Origin: Microbulbifer litoralis
GTDB lineage: Bacteria; Pseudomonadota; Gammaproteobacteria; Pseudomonadales; Cellvibrionaceae
Length of the DNA stretch: 64,000 nt
NCBI RefSeq assembly: GCF_023634065.1
Contig: NZ_JALKCV010000016.1
Span: forward strand, 1 to 64,000
Reading direction: 5' to 3'
Below, piece after piece: positions 48,615 through 60,922 of the stretch (positions within the stretch are counted from its first letter, which is position 1; each line of letters opens with the position of its first letter). Position numbers and translations under genes: made by a program. The notes under the pieces are model-generated. The model ran no database searches and was not told where the DNA came from. It was given only the letters and a program-made list of their open reading frames with translations.

Positions 48615-48641
48615 GGGGTATCGATTGTGGCAGCCGATGGC

Positions 48642-49865
48642 TCAGACCTTGTCGAACACCAGGCAGGCATTGGTGCCGCCGAAGCCGAAGCTGTTGGACA
48701 TGGCGCGCTGGACCTTGGCGTCGCGCAATTCGGTCACCAGGTCCATGCCCTCGGCCTCCGGATCGCGGTGCTCCACATTCGCGGAAGCGGCGATAAAGTC
48801 GTTCTGCATCATCAGCAGGGCGTAGATGGCCTCCTGCACGCCGGCGGCGCCCAGGGAGTGGCCGGTCAGAGACTTGGTGGAGGCGAAGGCCGGCACCTTG
48901 TCGCCGAAAACCTCGCGCATGGCCTTGAGTTCGGCCACATCGCCCACCGGCGTGGAAGTACCGTGGGTGTTGATATAGTCGATCTTGCCCTGCAGCCCCT
49001 TGCCGTCCAGGCCCGCCAGCGCCTGCTCCATGCAGCGCTGTGCCCCTTCGCCGCTGGGCGCGACCATATCGTAGCCGTCGGAGGTGGCGCCGTAGCCGGT
49101 CAGTTCGGCGTAGATCCTGGCGCCGCGGGCCTTCGCGTGCTCCATCTCCTCCAGCACCAGGCAGCCGCCGCCGCCGGCGATCACGAAACCGTCGCGATCC
49201 GCGTCATAGGGGCGCGAGGCCTTATCCGGGGTGTCGTTGTACTTGGTGGACAGAGCGCCCATGGCGTCGAACAGGTGGGTCAGGCTCCAGGCCAGCTCCT
49301 CGCCGCCGCCGGCAAACACGATGTCCTGCTTGCCCATCAGGATCTGCTCCGCGCCGTTGCCGATACAGTGGGCGCTGGTGGCGCAGGCGGAGGAGATGCT
49401 GTAGTTGATGCCCTTGATCCTGAAGGGGGTCGCCAGGCAGGCGGACACGGTGCTGCCCATGACCTGGGGCACGCGGAAAGCGCCCACACGGCGCACGCCT
49501 TTCTCCTTCAGGACCTCTGCGGCGTCGATGATCTCGCGGGTGGAGGTGCCGCCGGAGCCCATGACGATGCCCGTGCGCGGGTTGGAGACATCACTCTCCT
49601 CCAGGCCGGACATCTCGATGGCTTCTTTCATCGCGATATAGGCGTAGGCGGCGGAGTCGCCCATGAAGCGCAGTTGCTTGCGGTCGATATGGTCCTTGAA
49701 GTCGATATCCACTTCGCCGGCGACCTGGCTGCGCAGCCCCAGTTCCTTGTACTCCTCCTGGAAACGGATGCCGCTGCGGCCCTCTTTGAGGGAGGCAGTG
49801 ACACTGTTGACATCGTTCCCGATACAGGAGGTGATGCCCATTCCGGTGACAGCGACCCGTCGCAT
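48642..49865 (-). CDS. fabB: Beta-ketoacyl-ACP synthase I
   Basis: The condensing enzyme needed for unsaturated fatty acid synthesis together with FabA. Catalytic Cys161 lies in SISSACATS, with the two His in [11 protein letters not shown] and [11 protein letters not shown]. Length is 407 residues from the ATG at 49865; the frame extends four codons upstream. It follows fabA by about 66 bases, the fabA-fabB operon of Pseudomonas. Confidence 0.96.
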   Translation of the reverse strand: MRRVAVTGMGITSCIGNDVNSVTASLKEGRSGIRFQEEYKELGLRSQVAGEVDIDFKDHIDRKQLRFMGDSAAYAYIAMKEAIEMSGLEESDVSNPRTGIVMGSGGTSTREIIDAAEVLKEKGVRRVGAFRVPQVMGSTVSACLATPFRIKGINYSISSACATSAHCIGNGAEQILMGKQDIVFAGGGEELAWSLTHLFDAMGALSTKYNDTPDKASRPYDADRDGFVIAGGGGCLVLEEMEHAKARGARIYAELTGYGATSDGYDMVAPSGEGAQRCMEQALAGLDGKGLQGKIDYINTHGTSTPVGDVAELKAMREVFGDKVPAFASTKSLTGHSLGAAGVQEAIYALLMMQNDFIAASANVEHRDPEAEGMDLVTELRDAKVQRAMSNSFGFGGTNACLVFDKV

Positions 49866-49931
49866 AGTGATCTCCAACTAAAAGCTTTTCGACAGTGTAC
49901 TTTGTTATTGTTCTGCGGTTGTTCCGGAGCG

Positions 49932-50456
49932 TCAGAAATTGTCGGTGCGGGCGAACAGCCCTACACGCAAATCCTTGGCAGTGTAAATCTCGCGCCCGTC
50001 CACGGAAACCGCGCCGTCGCCGATCCCCATTACCAGCTTGCGCTCCACCAGTCGGCTCATCTGGATATGGTAGGTGACTTTCTTGTTGGTCGGCAGTATC
50101 TGCCCGGTAAATTTCACCTCGCCGCAGCCCAGGGCGCGGCCGCGACCGGGGTTACCCTTCCAGGCCAGGAAATAGCCGAGCAGCTGCCACATGGCGTCGA
50201 GACCCAGGCAACCGGGCATGACCGGATCGCCGGGGAAATGGCAGTCGAAGAACCACAGGTCCGGGTGAATATCCAGTTCGGCAATCAGCTCTCCCTTGCC
50301 GTAGGCGCCGCCGTCCTTGGATACATGGGTGATGCGGTCGAGCATCAGCATATTGGGTGCGGGCAGCTGCGCATTGCCGGGGCCGAACATCTCGCCGCGC
50401 GAGCAGGCCAGCAGTTCTTCTTTGGTGTAGCTGCTTTTTTGAACGAAGTTACTCAT
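49932..50456 (-). CDS. fabA: Beta-hydroxydecanoyl-ACP dehydratase/isomerase
   Basis: Introduces the cis double bond at the C10 stage for anaerobic unsaturated fatty acid synthesis. The hot-dog fold has active-site His73 ([12 protein letters not shown]) and Asp87 ([10 protein letters not shown]). Length is 174 residues from the ATG giving [16 protein letters not shown]; the upstream 32 codons of open frame lack support. First gene of the fabAB operon. Confidence 0.96.
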   Translation of the reverse strand: MSNFVQKSSYTKEELLACSRGEMFGPGNAQLPAPNMLMLDRITHVSKDGGAYGKGELIAELDIHPDLWFFDCHFPGDPVMPGCLGLDAMWQLLGYFLAWKGNPGRGRALGCGEVKFTGQILPTNKKVTYHIQMSRLVERKLVMGIGDGAVSVDGREIYTAKDLRVGLFARTDNF

Positions 50457-50872
50457 CTTAATCCCGTTTTTGGGTGTTCGCGCCACAGGGTCTGGGCGTT
50501 TTTGCAAGAGCGGGCATTCTAAAGACTGAGGATAGCTTGTCCAGTCGGTCACTGTCCTTTTTGTGACCAGTACTTGGGGCTATAGTCCCAGATTCACCCG
50601 CAGGTGCCCGCGATGTCTCAAAACGGGTTGGCATACAGGTTGCTGTATTCTACCTGGTGGGGAGGCGGGGCTTGTCGTCCGGTGCCATCCGCCTTCTGTC
50701 ATCGCGTGTGAGTGATCGCTGTAAGCGATTTGTGATAACTTCCCGCGCAGTGTGCTGTCCCTTACTAACGGTGACGATACGCTGGCCCGGGAACTGCACC
50801 GGGGGCCGCGATGCGGTACCGATGTGGCGCGGGGGAGCGCTGCCTTTTAAAGAAGAGGATTTGAGGACAAGA
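50457..50872. other. Gene-free stretch between divergent fabA and galU
   Basis: These 416 bases hold the fabA promoter at one end and a long galU leader at the other. I see no clear galU promoter. The open frame upstream of galU (50657 on) is compositionally poor and unlike the family N-terminus. Nothing else recognised. Confidence 0.5.
50516..50543 (-). promoter_or_regulatory. Candidate sigma-70 promoter for fabA-fabB
   Basis: On the minus strand TGGACA is followed after 16 bases by TAGAAT, about 60 bases before the fabA ATG. No convincing FadR, FabR or DesT operator could be recognised next to it. Confidence 0.55.
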
Positions 50873-51721
50873 ATGCTTAGAAAATGTCTTTTCCCGGTGG
50901 CCGGCTATGGCACCCGGTTTCTGCCCGCCACCAAGGCCATGCCCAAGGAAATGCTGCCGCTGGTGAACAAGCCGCTGGTGCAGTACGGCGTCGAGGAGGC
51001 GATCGAGGCCGGCCTGAACGAGATCGGCTTCGTGACCGGTCGCGGCAAGCGCGCCATCGAAGATCACTTCGACACCAACTTCGAACTGGAACACCAGATT
51101 TCAGGCACCGGTAAAGAAAGGTACCTGGACAGTGTGCGCAAGGTTATCGACGAGGCGAGCTTCTCCTACACCCGCCAGGGGGAAATGCGCGGTCTCGGTG
51201 ATGCGATCCTGCAGGGGCAGCGCCTGGTGGGCGATGAACCCTTTGGCGTGGTGCTGGCAGACGATCTCTGCCTGAACGACGGCCTGGGCGTACTGGGGCA
51301 GATGGTGCAGCTGTACAAGCAGTTCCGCTGCAGTATTGTCGCCGTGGAGGAGGTGCCGCGGGAGCATATCCACAAGTTTGGCGTGATTGCCGGCAATGAG
51401 ATCAAACCCGGGCTGCACCAGGTCACCGATATGGTGGAGAAACCGGCCGCCGAGGATGCCCCCAGCAACCTGGCGATCATCGGCCGCTATATCCTGACGC
51501 CGGACATCTTCGACCTGATCCGCGAGACCCCGCCGGGCAAAAACGGCGAGGTGCAGATTACCGATGCGCTGCTGGCCCAGGCCCAGCGGGGCTGTGTGCT
51601 GGCCTACAACTTCAAGGGCCGCCGCTTCGACTGCGGTTCCGTCGACGGCTTTATCGAAGCCACCAACTTTGTCTACGAGAATGTTTACCTGCCCGAACAG
51701 GCTGAACTGGAGAAGAAATAA
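50873..51721 (+). CDS. galU: UTP-glucose-1-phosphate uridylyltransferase
   Basis: Makes UDP-glucose for exopolysaccharide, LPS and galactose metabolism. Nucleotidyltransferase motif [20 protein letters not shown] at residues 7-26, with VEKP and GRRFDCGS downstream. Length is 282 residues from the ATG after GAGGACAAGA; the frame extends 72 unlikely codons upstream. The next gene, manB, starts 3 bases after the stop, so the two form an operon. Confidence 0.95.
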   Translation: MLRKCLFPVAGYGTRFLPATKAMPKEMLPLVNKPLVQYGVEEAIEAGLNEIGFVTGRGKRAIEDHFDTNFELEHQISGTGKERYLDSVRKVIDEASFSYTRQGEMRGLGDAILQGQRLVGDEPFGVVLADDLCLNDGLGVLGQMVQLYKQFRCSIVAVEEVPREHIHKFGVIAGNEIKPGLHQVTDMVEKPAAEDAPSNLAIIGRYILTPDIFDLIRETPPGKNGEVQITDALLAQAQRGCVLAYNFKGRRFDCGSVDGFIEATNFVYENVYLPEQAELEKK

Positions 51722-51723
51722 AA

Positions 51724-53073
51724 GTGACCGAGCTGACCTGTTTCAAGGCCTACGACCTGCGCGGCCGCGTACCCGATGAGCTGAACACCGATATCGCCTA
51801 CCGCGTGGGCCGCGCCTTTGCCCAGTTCCTGGGGGCCGGGCGCGTGGTGGTCGGTCACGATATCCGCCTGACCAGTGGCGAGCTGACCGACGCCCTGGCC
51901 AACGGCCTGCGCGACGCCGGGGCCGACGTTTTCCATATCGGTGAATGCGGCACGGAAGAAGTTTATTTTGCCACTTTCCACGGGAAATTTGATGGTGGTA
52001 TCTGCGTCACCGCGAGCCACAACCCGATGGATTACAACGGCATGAAGTTCGTGCGTTCGGGGGCCCGCCCGATCAGTGGCGATACCGGCCTGAAGGATAT
52101 CAAGCGCCTGGCGGAGGAAAACGATTTTGCCCCGGTGGAAAAGCGCGGGGAGCTGAACAGCTACGCGCATCGCGAGGACTTCGTCCAACACCTGCTGGGT
52201 TATGTAGACGCCGCAAAACTGAAACCCCTGAAGCTGGTGGTCAACGCCGGCAACGGCGGTGCCGGCGCGGTGGTGGATGCACTGGCTCCACACCTGCCGT
52301 TTGAATTTGTGCGTGTCCATCACGAGCCGGACGGCAACTTCCCCAACGGTATTCCCAACCCGATCCTAACGGAAAACCGCGAGTCCACGTCGACAGCCGT
52401 CCAGGAGAGTGACGCCGACTTTGGTATCGCCTGGGATGGCGATTTCGACCGCTGCTTTTTCTTCGATGAAAACGGCGAGTTTATCGAGGGCTACTATGTG
52501 GTGGGGCTGCTGGCGGAGGCTTTCCTGCTCAAGCACCCCGGCAGCAAGGTCGTGCACGACCCGCGCCTGGTGTGGAATACCCAGGATATCGTCCGCGCCA
52601 GCGGCGGTGAACCGATCGAGAGCAAGACCGGCCACGCGTTTATCAAGGAGCGCATGCGGAAGGAGAATGCCATCTACGGTGGCGAGATGAGCGCGCACCA
52701 CTATTTTCGCGATTTCGCCTACTGTGACAGCGGCATGATTCCCTGGCTGCTGGTGGCGGAGCTGGTGAGCCGCAGTGGCAAACCCCTTTCGCAATTGGTC
52801 AGTGAGCGCATGGCGGCTTTCCCCTGTTCCGGCGAGATCAACTCCAAGGTGGACGACCCGGCGGCACTGCTGAAAGCGGCCGAGGAACAGTATGGCGCGG
52901 ACGCAGGGAGCGTCGAGCATGTGGACGGCCTCAGCGTTGCTTTCGCGGACTGGCGCTTTAACCTGCGCATGTCCAACACCGAGCCGGTGGTGCGCTTGAA
53001 CGTCGAGTCCCGTGGGGACGAGGCGTTGATGAAGGAGAAGACCGAAGAACTGTTGAAGCTGATTCGCGGTTAA
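51724..53073 (+). CDS. manB: Phosphomannomutase (ManB/CpsG type)
   Basis: An alpha-D-phosphohexomutase interconverting mannose-6-P and mannose-1-P, for GDP-mannose. Phosphoserine loop TASHNP with Ser98, Mg-binding DGDFDR, sugar loop [10 protein letters not shown] and the C-terminal phosphate site [15 protein letters not shown]. The N-terminus [13 protein letters not shown] is close to E. coli CpsG. The start is GTG. Tightly coupled to galU; manC, the next pathway step, lies 3 kb downstream on the other strand. AlgC-like phosphoglucomutase activity is possible. Confidence 0.92.
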   Translation: MTELTCFKAYDLRGRVPDELNTDIAYRVGRAFAQFLGAGRVVVGHDIRLTSGELTDALANGLRDAGADVFHIGECGTEEVYFATFHGKFDGGICVTASHNPMDYNGMKFVRSGARPISGDTGLKDIKRLAEENDFAPVEKRGELNSYAHREDFVQHLLGYVDAAKLKPLKLVVNAGNGGAGAVVDALAPHLPFEFVRVHHEPDGNFPNGIPNPILTENRESTSTAVQESDADFGIAWDGDFDRCFFFDENGEFIEGYYVVGLLAEAFLLKHPGSKVVHDPRLVWNTQDIVRASGGEPIESKTGHAFIKERMRKENAIYGGEMSAHHYFRDFAYCDSGMIPWLLVAELVSRSGKPLSQLVSERMAAFPCSGEINSKVDDPAALLKAAEEQYGADAGSVEHVDGLSVAFADWRFNLRMSNTEPVVRLNVESRGDEALMKEKTEELLKLIRG

Positions 53074-53093
53074 TCGGAGTCTCCCGATCCGCT

Positions 53094-53122
53094 GCAGGGG
53101 CGAACCCGAGGTCCGCCCCTGC
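53094..53122. repeat. GGGGCG hairpin between convergent manB and the RmlD-like gene
   Basis: GCAGGGGCG and CGCCCCTGC pair around AACCCGAGGTC. It belongs to the dispersed GGGGCGAACC class and lies between convergent stops, where it could stop transcription from either side. Confidence 0.6.
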
Positions 53123-53144
53123 CGATCCAAATGGCAACCGGCTG

Positions 53145-53999
53145 TTATGCCAGATCACCACCCTTCTCAACCGCTTCCAGCCAAAGCTCTACCTGCCGGG
53201 TAAGCCCCTGCCGCCAGCTGCGCTGCTGGATACCGAATACATCGCGCAACTTGTCGCAGGCGAGCACGGCGCTGCCGGTATCTTCGGTTTCACCGTCAGG
53301 CAGTGCCGATAACTCCGGGGAAAACTCCTCGCCGTAGAAGGACTGGGCCCGTTCGACCACCTCGCGGGCAAATTCCAGCGCAGTGCAACTGTCTGCAGAA
53401 CCATAGTGAAAAATGCCGGCACCGGAGGCGCCGCTGGCCAGTTGCTGCGCCACTGCGACCGCCACCCGCGCCAGGTCCACCACTGGCACCGGACTGCCGC
53501 TGCTGCGATCGTCCAGGGCGATCGGCTGGCCGGCCACCAGGCCGCGCAGGATCCTGCCCAGCAGCGCATCTTCGCTGCGATCGACCATCCAGCCGAAACG
53601 CAACAGGGTGAGATTGTCGCAATCCAACAGCGCCTGTTCGCAGGCCAGCCACTGCAGGCCGGCCTCGCTGGTCGGCGCCGGCTCATCGTCCTCGTCGTAG
53701 CGCTTGCGACCGCCGCCGTCGAACACCTGGTACGACGACAGGTGTACCAGGTGGCTGCAATCCCTCTGCACCAGCTCGCGGCATACCTTCAGCGCCATCG
53801 CCATGCCGTCACTGCCGGCACAGGCGGTGGCGTTGATGGCGATGGCGCCGGGGCGCAACGCGTCGAGCTGCGCCGGCGACAGTAACTGCACGCGGAAACC
53901 AACGCGCTGCAGGCGTTTCTGCAGCGCATTGTCGATACGGTTGCCGGCGCCGATCACGGCGACGGAATCGGGGAAATACCCGGTGTGAAGCTCAGGCAC
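53145..53999 (-). CDS. RmlD/NAD(P)-binding sugar-nucleotide family protein, catalytic pair missing
   Basis: An extended short-chain dehydrogenase-like protein of 284 residues. The N-terminal Rossmann turn reads VAVIGAGNRIDNALQ, then HLSSYQVFDGGGRKRYDEDDEPAP as in RmlD-type dTDP-4-dehydrorhamnose reductases. Where the catalytic YxxxK should precede GEQA, the sequence is AGLQWLACEQA, so both Tyr and Lys are absent. It may be a binding or regulatory protein. The start is GTG without a clear Shine-Dalgarno, so the N-terminus is uncertain. It lies 18 bases downstream of ssb. Confidence 0.75.
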   Translation of the reverse strand: MPELHTGYFPDSVAVIGAGNRIDNALQKRLQRVGFRVQLLSPAQLDALRPGAIAINATACAGSDGMAMALKVCRELVQRDCSHLVHLSSYQVFDGGGRKRYDEDDEPAPTSEAGLQWLACEQALLDCDNLTLLRFGWMVDRSEDALLGRILRGLVAGQPIALDDRSSGSPVPVVDLARVAVAVAQQLASGASGAGIFHYGSADSCTALEFAREVVERAQSFYGEEFSPELSALPDGETEDTGSAVLACDKLRDVFGIQQRSWRQGLTRQVELWLEAVEKGGDLA

Positions 54000-54017
54000 G
54001 GATACACTCGGCCCGGC

Positions 54018-54593
54018 TTAGAAGGGAATGTCGTCGTCGAAGCTGTTATCGAAGCCACCGGCCGGGGCCTGGCTCGGCTGGCCGCCGCCCTGGTTGGTCG
54101 GCTGGTTGGTGGACGGCGCCATCGGCGAAGGCGCGGTGCGGCCCTGGGCGTAGGGATCCTGGGCGGGCTGACCACCCTGCTGGAAGCCGCCGCCCTGTGG
54201 CTGCTGCTGGTAACCGCCACCCTGGCCGCCGCCAAAGCCGCCCTGGTCACCGCCGCGGCTGTCGAGCATCTGCATCTCGTTGGCGACGATCTCGGTGGTG
54301 TAGCGATCCTGGCCGTTCTGGTCCTGCCACTTGCGGGTCTGCAGGCGGCCCTCGATATAGACTTTGCTGCCCTTGCGCAGGTACTCGCCGGCGATCTCCG
54401 CCAGGCGGTTGAAGAACACCACCCGGTGCCACTCGGTACGCTCCTGCTGCTGGCCGGTCTGCTTGTCGCGCCAGGTGTCGGACGTAGCCAGGTTGACGTT
54501 GGCCACCGCCACACCACCGGGCGTAAAGCGGGACTCGGGGTCTGCGCCCAGGTTGCCGATCAGAATGACTTTGTTGATACCCCTACTGGCCAT
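54018..54593 (-). CDS. ssb: Single-stranded DNA-binding protein
   Basis: Homotetrameric ssDNA-binding protein for replication, recombination and repair. An OB fold (about 1-110, [20 protein letters not shown]) is followed by a flexible Gly/Gln/Pro-rich linker and the conserved acidic tip DDDIPF that binds partner proteins. Length is 191 residues. GAGAGGAGAGG precedes the ATG. Upstream is a promoter containing a perfect palindrome that resembles a LexA box. Confidence 0.97.
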   Translation of the reverse strand: MASRGINKVILIGNLGADPESRFTPGGVAVANVNLATSDTWRDKQTGQQQERTEWHRVVFFNRLAEIAGEYLRKGSKVYIEGRLQTRKWQDQNGQDRYTTEIVANEMQMLDSRGGDQGGFGGGQGGGYQQQPQGGGFQQGGQPAQDPYAQGRTAPSPMAPSTNQPTNQGGGQPSQAPAGGFDNSFDDDIPF

Positions 54594-54670
54594 GGGCCTC
54601 TCCTCTCGTTCAGGTTCGGAAAATATTTCCGGAAATTTGAATTCGTTCCCAAAGTCACGGCTTCGGGTTC

Positions 54671-54699
54671 ATTGTGGATATATATCCAGCAGCATACAA
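54671..54699 (-). promoter_or_regulatory. ssb promoter with LexA-like palindrome in the spacer
   Basis: On the minus strand TTGTAT is followed after 17 bases by CACAAT. The spacer and -10 edge contain the perfect 14-bp palindrome TGGATATATATCCA. Against the E. coli SOS consensus CTGT-N8-ACAG it reads CTGG-ATATATAT-CCAC, so the AT core and CTG are kept but the last positions differ. Confidence 0.5.
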
Positions 54700-54722
54700 C
54701 AGACGCCACCGGTTAGTAAGCG

Positions 54723-55895
54723 CTACCCTGCGGCACCCGGCTTGCGTTCGCTCGTGAGCAGCCACAGCAGCAGCCACAGGCAGGCCACCGCCCCTCCCAG
54801 AGCCGCCACTGCCGGCGCGCCGCCGAGACCGAACAGGTAGCCGCCGAGGCTGCCACCGAAAAAGGCCCCCAGGAACTGCAGCGTGGCGTAGAGCCCGGTC
54901 GCCGCGCCCCGGGACTGCGCCGGCGCCGTGCGCGTCAGTTGGGCCGGCAGCAGTGCCTCCAGCAGGTTGAAGATGATAAAGAATACCGCCAACAGTGCCA
55001 CCAATGCGGTACCGCTCCCCCAGGGCAGCAACAGTGCCGCGCTGCCGATACCGAGACCGAGCATCCCCAGCAGCAGCGCCTGCGGCACGCGGCCGCTGCG
55101 CTCCACGGCGCGCATCAGCGGCAGCATCAGCAGGAAGGTCCCCGCCATCAGCGGGCCGTACAGTTTCCAGTGGTCGGCACTGGGCAGGTCGAGCCGGTCG
55201 ACGATCTCCAGCGGCAGCGGTACGAACAGCGCCGTCAGCAGCAGGTGGGAAAAGAACACCCCGCCCACCAGGCGCCAGGTGGTGCCGCTCTGCAGCAGCC
55301 GGCGAAAGTCGCCCCGCTGCACACCGGTGCGCGGCGACACCTTCGGCGTCGGCACCAGCCGCCAGACCAGCAGCGCTCCCAGCAGCGCCAGCGCCGCGGT
55401 GACCCAGAAGATCGCCGCCAGCCCGCCGGCCCCGGCCAGCGCCGGCCCCAGGATTACCGCCAGCATAAAGGCGACACCGATGGCGGCACCGATCGCGGCC
55501 ATGGCCAGGCCGCGCTTCTCGTCCCGGGTCAGGTCCGCCATCAGCGCCATGGTCGCCGCGGCGATGGCGCCGCAGCCCTGCAACACACGCCCGGCGATCA
55601 GGCCGTAGACCGAGTCGGTCAGCGCCGCGACCACACTGCCCAACGCGAATATCGCCAGCCCCATGAAGATCACCGGTTTGCGCCCAATGCGGTCCGACAG
55701 GGTTCCCAGCGGTATCTGCAGCAGCGCCTGGCTCAGCCCGTAGGCGCCCAGCGCCAGGCCCAGCAGTGCCGGGGTGCTGCCGCGGTAGTCGGCACCGTAG
55801 ACCGACAGCACCGGCAGCACCATAAACAGGCCGAGCATACGGAAGACGTAAAGGGAAGCCAGACCCAGCAGGGCGCGACGTTCGGTGGAGTTCAT
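54723..55895 (-). CDS. Major facilitator superfamily transporter
   Basis: A 390-residue MFS carrier with twelve predicted TM segments and the loop 2-3 signature GTLSDRIGRKPVI (G-x-L-x-D-R-x-G-R-K). It resembles the drug/H+ antiporter type, YajR-like but without the C-terminal cytoplasmic domain. Substrate unknown. It sits between ssb and uvrA, as an MFS gene does in Pseudomonas, although manC is inserted here. Confidence 0.9.
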   Translation of the reverse strand: MNSTERRALLGLASLYVFRMLGLFMVLPVLSVYGADYRGSTPALLGLALGAYGLSQALLQIPLGTLSDRIGRKPVIFMGLAIFALGSVVAALTDSVYGLIAGRVLQGCGAIAAATMALMADLTRDEKRGLAMAAIGAAIGVAFMLAVILGPALAGAGGLAAIFWVTAALALLGALLVWRLVPTPKVSPRTGVQRGDFRRLLQSGTTWRLVGGVFFSHLLLTALFVPLPLEIVDRLDLPSADHWKLYGPLMAGTFLLMLPLMRAVERSGRVPQALLLGMLGLGIGSAALLLPWGSGTALVALLAVFFIIFNLLEALLPAQLTRTAPAQSRGAATGLYATLQFLGAFFGGSLGGYLFGLGGAPAVAALGGAVACLWLLLWLLTSERKPGAAG

Positions 55896-55953
55896 GGGGT
55901 TTCCGGGACAGCCAAAACTGGGCGCGCATTGTAACAGCCGCAGCGCCGCCGAC

Positions 55954-55975
55954 TGTAGGGGCGAACCGCAAGGTC
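55954..55975. repeat. GTAGGGGCGAACC repeat between the MFS gene and manC
   Basis: GTAGGGGCGAACC then GCAAGGTCCGCC, a member of the same class as the units at 48181 and 53094. Confidence 0.6.
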
Positions 55976-56002
55976 CGCCGCGGGCGTTTCAGGTAATTGC
56001 GG

Positions 56003-57409
56003 CTACGATCGTCCGTAGCTGTCATCGAAGCGGACGATATCGTCCTCGCCCAGGTAGCTGCCGGACTGCACCTCGATCAGCTCCAGCGGAATGGTGCCGG
56101 GGTTTTCCAGGCGGTGGGTCACACCGAGCGGGATATAGGTGGACTGGTTCTCGGTCAGCAACTGCTCCTCGCCGCCGCGGGTCACCTTGGCCGTGCCGCG
56201 AACGACGATCCAGTGCTCGGCCCGGTGGTGGTGCATCTGCAGCGACAGCTTGCGTCCCGGCTTGACCACGATGCGCTTGACCTGGAAACGCGGCCCGCCG
56301 TCGATGGAATCGTAGTAACCCCAGGGACGGTAGACCTTGCGGTGATTCTGCGCCTCGCTGCGTTCGTCCCGCTTCAACTGCGCCACCAGTTTCCTGACCT
56401 CCTGTACCCGCGTCTTGTCGGCCACCAGCACGGCGTCGTCGGTGTCCACAACCACCAGGTCCCGCACACCCAGCAGCCCCACCAGGCGGCTGTCGGCGCG
56501 CACCAGACAGTCCTCGCTGGCCTCGGTCAGCACATCGCCCAGCAGCAGGTTGCCGTCGTCGTCCTTGTCCGCCAGGTCCCACAGCGCGGACCAGGAACCC
56601 ACATCACTCCAGCCCGCCTCCATCGGCACCACGGCCGCGGACTCGGTCCTCTCCATCACCGCGTAGTCCACCGAGTCCTCCGGGCAGGCGGCGAAGGCGC
56701 CGCCATCGATACGGGTGAAGTCCAGGTCCCGCGCGGCACCGGCCAGGGCCTTGCGACAGGCCTCGAGAATCTCCGGCCGGTACTGGCCCAGTTCCTCGAT
56801 ATAGCGCGAGGCGCGAAACAGGAACATGCCGCTGTTCCAGGCGTAGTCGCCGCTGGCCAGGTACTGCTCGGCGGTGGTTTGCTCCGGTTTCTCGACGAAT
56901 TCGGCTACTTTCCAGGCGCCCCCGCCGATTTCCTCGCCGCGGCGGATATAGCCGTAGCCGGTCTCGGGGCTGGTCGGTACTATGCCGAAGGTCACCAGGT
57001 GTCCCCGCTCCGCCAGTTCGGCGGCCGGCGCCACCGCTGCTCGGAAGGCGCCGGCGTCGGCGACCGCGTGGTCCGCCGGCAGCACCAGCAGCAGCGGGTC
57101 ATCGCCGCCCTCGAGCGCCGCCAGCGCGGCCAGCGCAATCGCCGGTGCGGTGTTGCGGGCGCAGGGTTCCAGCAGTATCGACTGGGCGGTGCGGTCGATT
57201 TCCTGCAGCTGTTCCGCCGCGGCGAAGCGGTGCTCTTCGTTGCAGACCAGGATCGGGGCCTGAAGCCCGGGCAGGCCATCGAGGCGCAGTGCCGTGGCCT
57301 GCAGCATCGTCTCGCTGCCGGTCAGGGACAGGAACTGTTTCGGGTAGGCTTCGCGGGAGAGTGGCCACAGGCGCGAACCGGTGCCACCACAGAGGATCAC
57401 AGGAATCAT
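56003..57409 (-). CDS. manC: Mannose-1-phosphate guanylyltransferase / mannose-6-phosphate isomerase
   Basis: A bifunctional type II PMI-GMP enzyme making GDP-mannose. The N-terminal nucleotidyltransferase has [19 protein letters not shown] near residue 8, plus VEKP and WSDVGSW. The C-terminal cupin PMI domain (about 345-465) has [13 protein letters not shown]. Length is 468 residues from the ATG; the frame extends six codons to a TTG, and neither start has a strong Shine-Dalgarno. With manB and galU nearby it supplies precursors for surface polysaccharide, but no glycosyltransferase cluster is in view. Confidence 0.94.
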   Translation of the reverse strand: MIPVILCGGTGSRLWPLSREAYPKQFLSLTGSETMLQATALRLDGLPGLQAPILVCNEEHRFAAAEQLQEIDRTAQSILLEPCARNTAPAIALAALAALEGGDDPLLLVLPADHAVADAGAFRAAVAPAAELAERGHLVTFGIVPTSPETGYGYIRRGEEIGGGAWKVAEFVEKPEQTTAEQYLASGDYAWNSGMFLFRASRYIEELGQYRPEILEACRKALAGAARDLDFTRIDGGAFAACPEDSVDYAVMERTESAAVVPMEAGWSDVGSWSALWDLADKDDDGNLLLGDVLTEASEDCLVRADSRLVGLLGVRDLVVVDTDDAVLVADKTRVQEVRKLVAQLKRDERSEAQNHRKVYRPWGYYDSIDGGPRFQVKRIVVKPGRKLSLQMHHHRAEHWIVVRGTAKVTRGGEEQLLTENQSTYIPLGVTHRLENPGTIPLELIEVQSGSYLGEDDIVRFDDSYGRS

Positions 57410-57530
57410 GGCGGAAAATTCTATCAATTACGCTAAGTAAACGGATTCTGGCACAACCAGGCGCGCTATCCTACAGAACCGGCGTGCCCGCGCCCAGCGC
57501 GGTAACGCAACCACTCGCCGATTCAGGGGT

Positions 57531-57558
57531 TTGGATGGCGCCGAGCACTTTCTATTAT
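57531..57558 (+). promoter_or_regulatory. Candidate promoter for uvrA
   Basis: TTGGAT is followed after 16 bases by TATTAT, about 38 bases before the uvrA GTG. I found no LexA-type palindrome here. Confidence 0.5.
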
Positions 57559-57595
57559 ACTTGCCCGTTTTCCCGGCCAAACTGATAGGTAGCGC

Positions 57596-60421
<2,826 letters not shown>

Positions 60422-60922
60422 CGGGGCCAGTGCGCGGAATTTATAGAGGCCTCAGCCCCGGAGGAGGGCTCGCACTTTAGTAGCCGAGGTGGCTCAGGTT
60501 GGCGGAAAGGGTTCCCCCCTGGCCCCCTGATGGAAGGCCATACACCAGCAGCCGCCTTCGTTGCGCCACAGGGATGTCCGGCGCGAACAGGTTTTCCCCG
60601 CCTCTCCCGTCTTCAATAGATCTCCGGTCGAGCGCCATTCACGGCTTTCTTCCCCTGAATTTGCGACACAGTTTTACCGGGAAGCAGCTTGACTGGTACG
60701 TCTATGGTGACCAATTGGTTCTTGCGTCCAAACTTCTGGACCACTATGAATTTCTTCACTAGTCTCAGGGCGTTTTACCGAAAAAGCGATTTGGACGTTC
60801 GTCCAGGCTTTGTCGGTCGGGAAAGGGAGTGAGTCGGTATCGTTGTCCCCTGCGGTACGACCTGTCGTTGGCTTGGCGACACAGTCCAGAGAAAAACTCC
60901 GTTCCATTCAAGGGGATCAATA
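60422..60922. other. Gene-free stretch upstream of the esterase-like gene
   Basis: 501 bases between uvrA and the hydrolase gene. An 87-codon frame (60499-60762) has no Shine-Dalgarno or family feature. A 12-bp palindrome GGACGTTCGTCC lies at 60793-60804, and GCGACACAG occurs twice (near 60664 and 60878). Composition is lower in GC than both neighbours. It may carry the hydrolase promoter, but none is clear. Confidence 0.5.

Larger units (their letters stand above)
48154..48641. other. Composite repeat region between ispB and fabB
   Basis: These 488 bases hold no credible gene. The region is bounded by inverted GGGGCGNACCTTGTGTTCGC units at 48181-48210 and 48582-48614, and it contains palindromes P2 and P3. 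Sequence between P2 and the edge of P1 at 15.8 kb is also shared (AAATAGAAC ... TCGATGCGAAGGCGCTGAT). Confidence 0.75.

Noticed and set aside
48423-50522. A 699-codon plus-strand frame opposite fabB and fabA
   Set aside because: It runs through repeats P3 and both fab genes in antisense; no family feature.
50544-50600. FadR/FabR/DesT-type operator upstream of fabA
   Set aside because: CTGGTC occurs once but without a matching second half at proper spacing.
57428-57595. LexA box upstream of uvrA
   Set aside because: No CTGT-N8-ACAG or close variant is visible; only a plain promoter can be proposed.
60499-60762. 87-codon frame between uvrA and the hydrolase gene
   Set aside because: No ribosome binding site, no recognisable motif, and Pro/Arg-rich start; not enough to call a gene.
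60746-60832. 28-codon frame MNFFTSLRAFYRK...
   Set aside because: No Shine-Dalgarno and too short to judge; left as unassigned.
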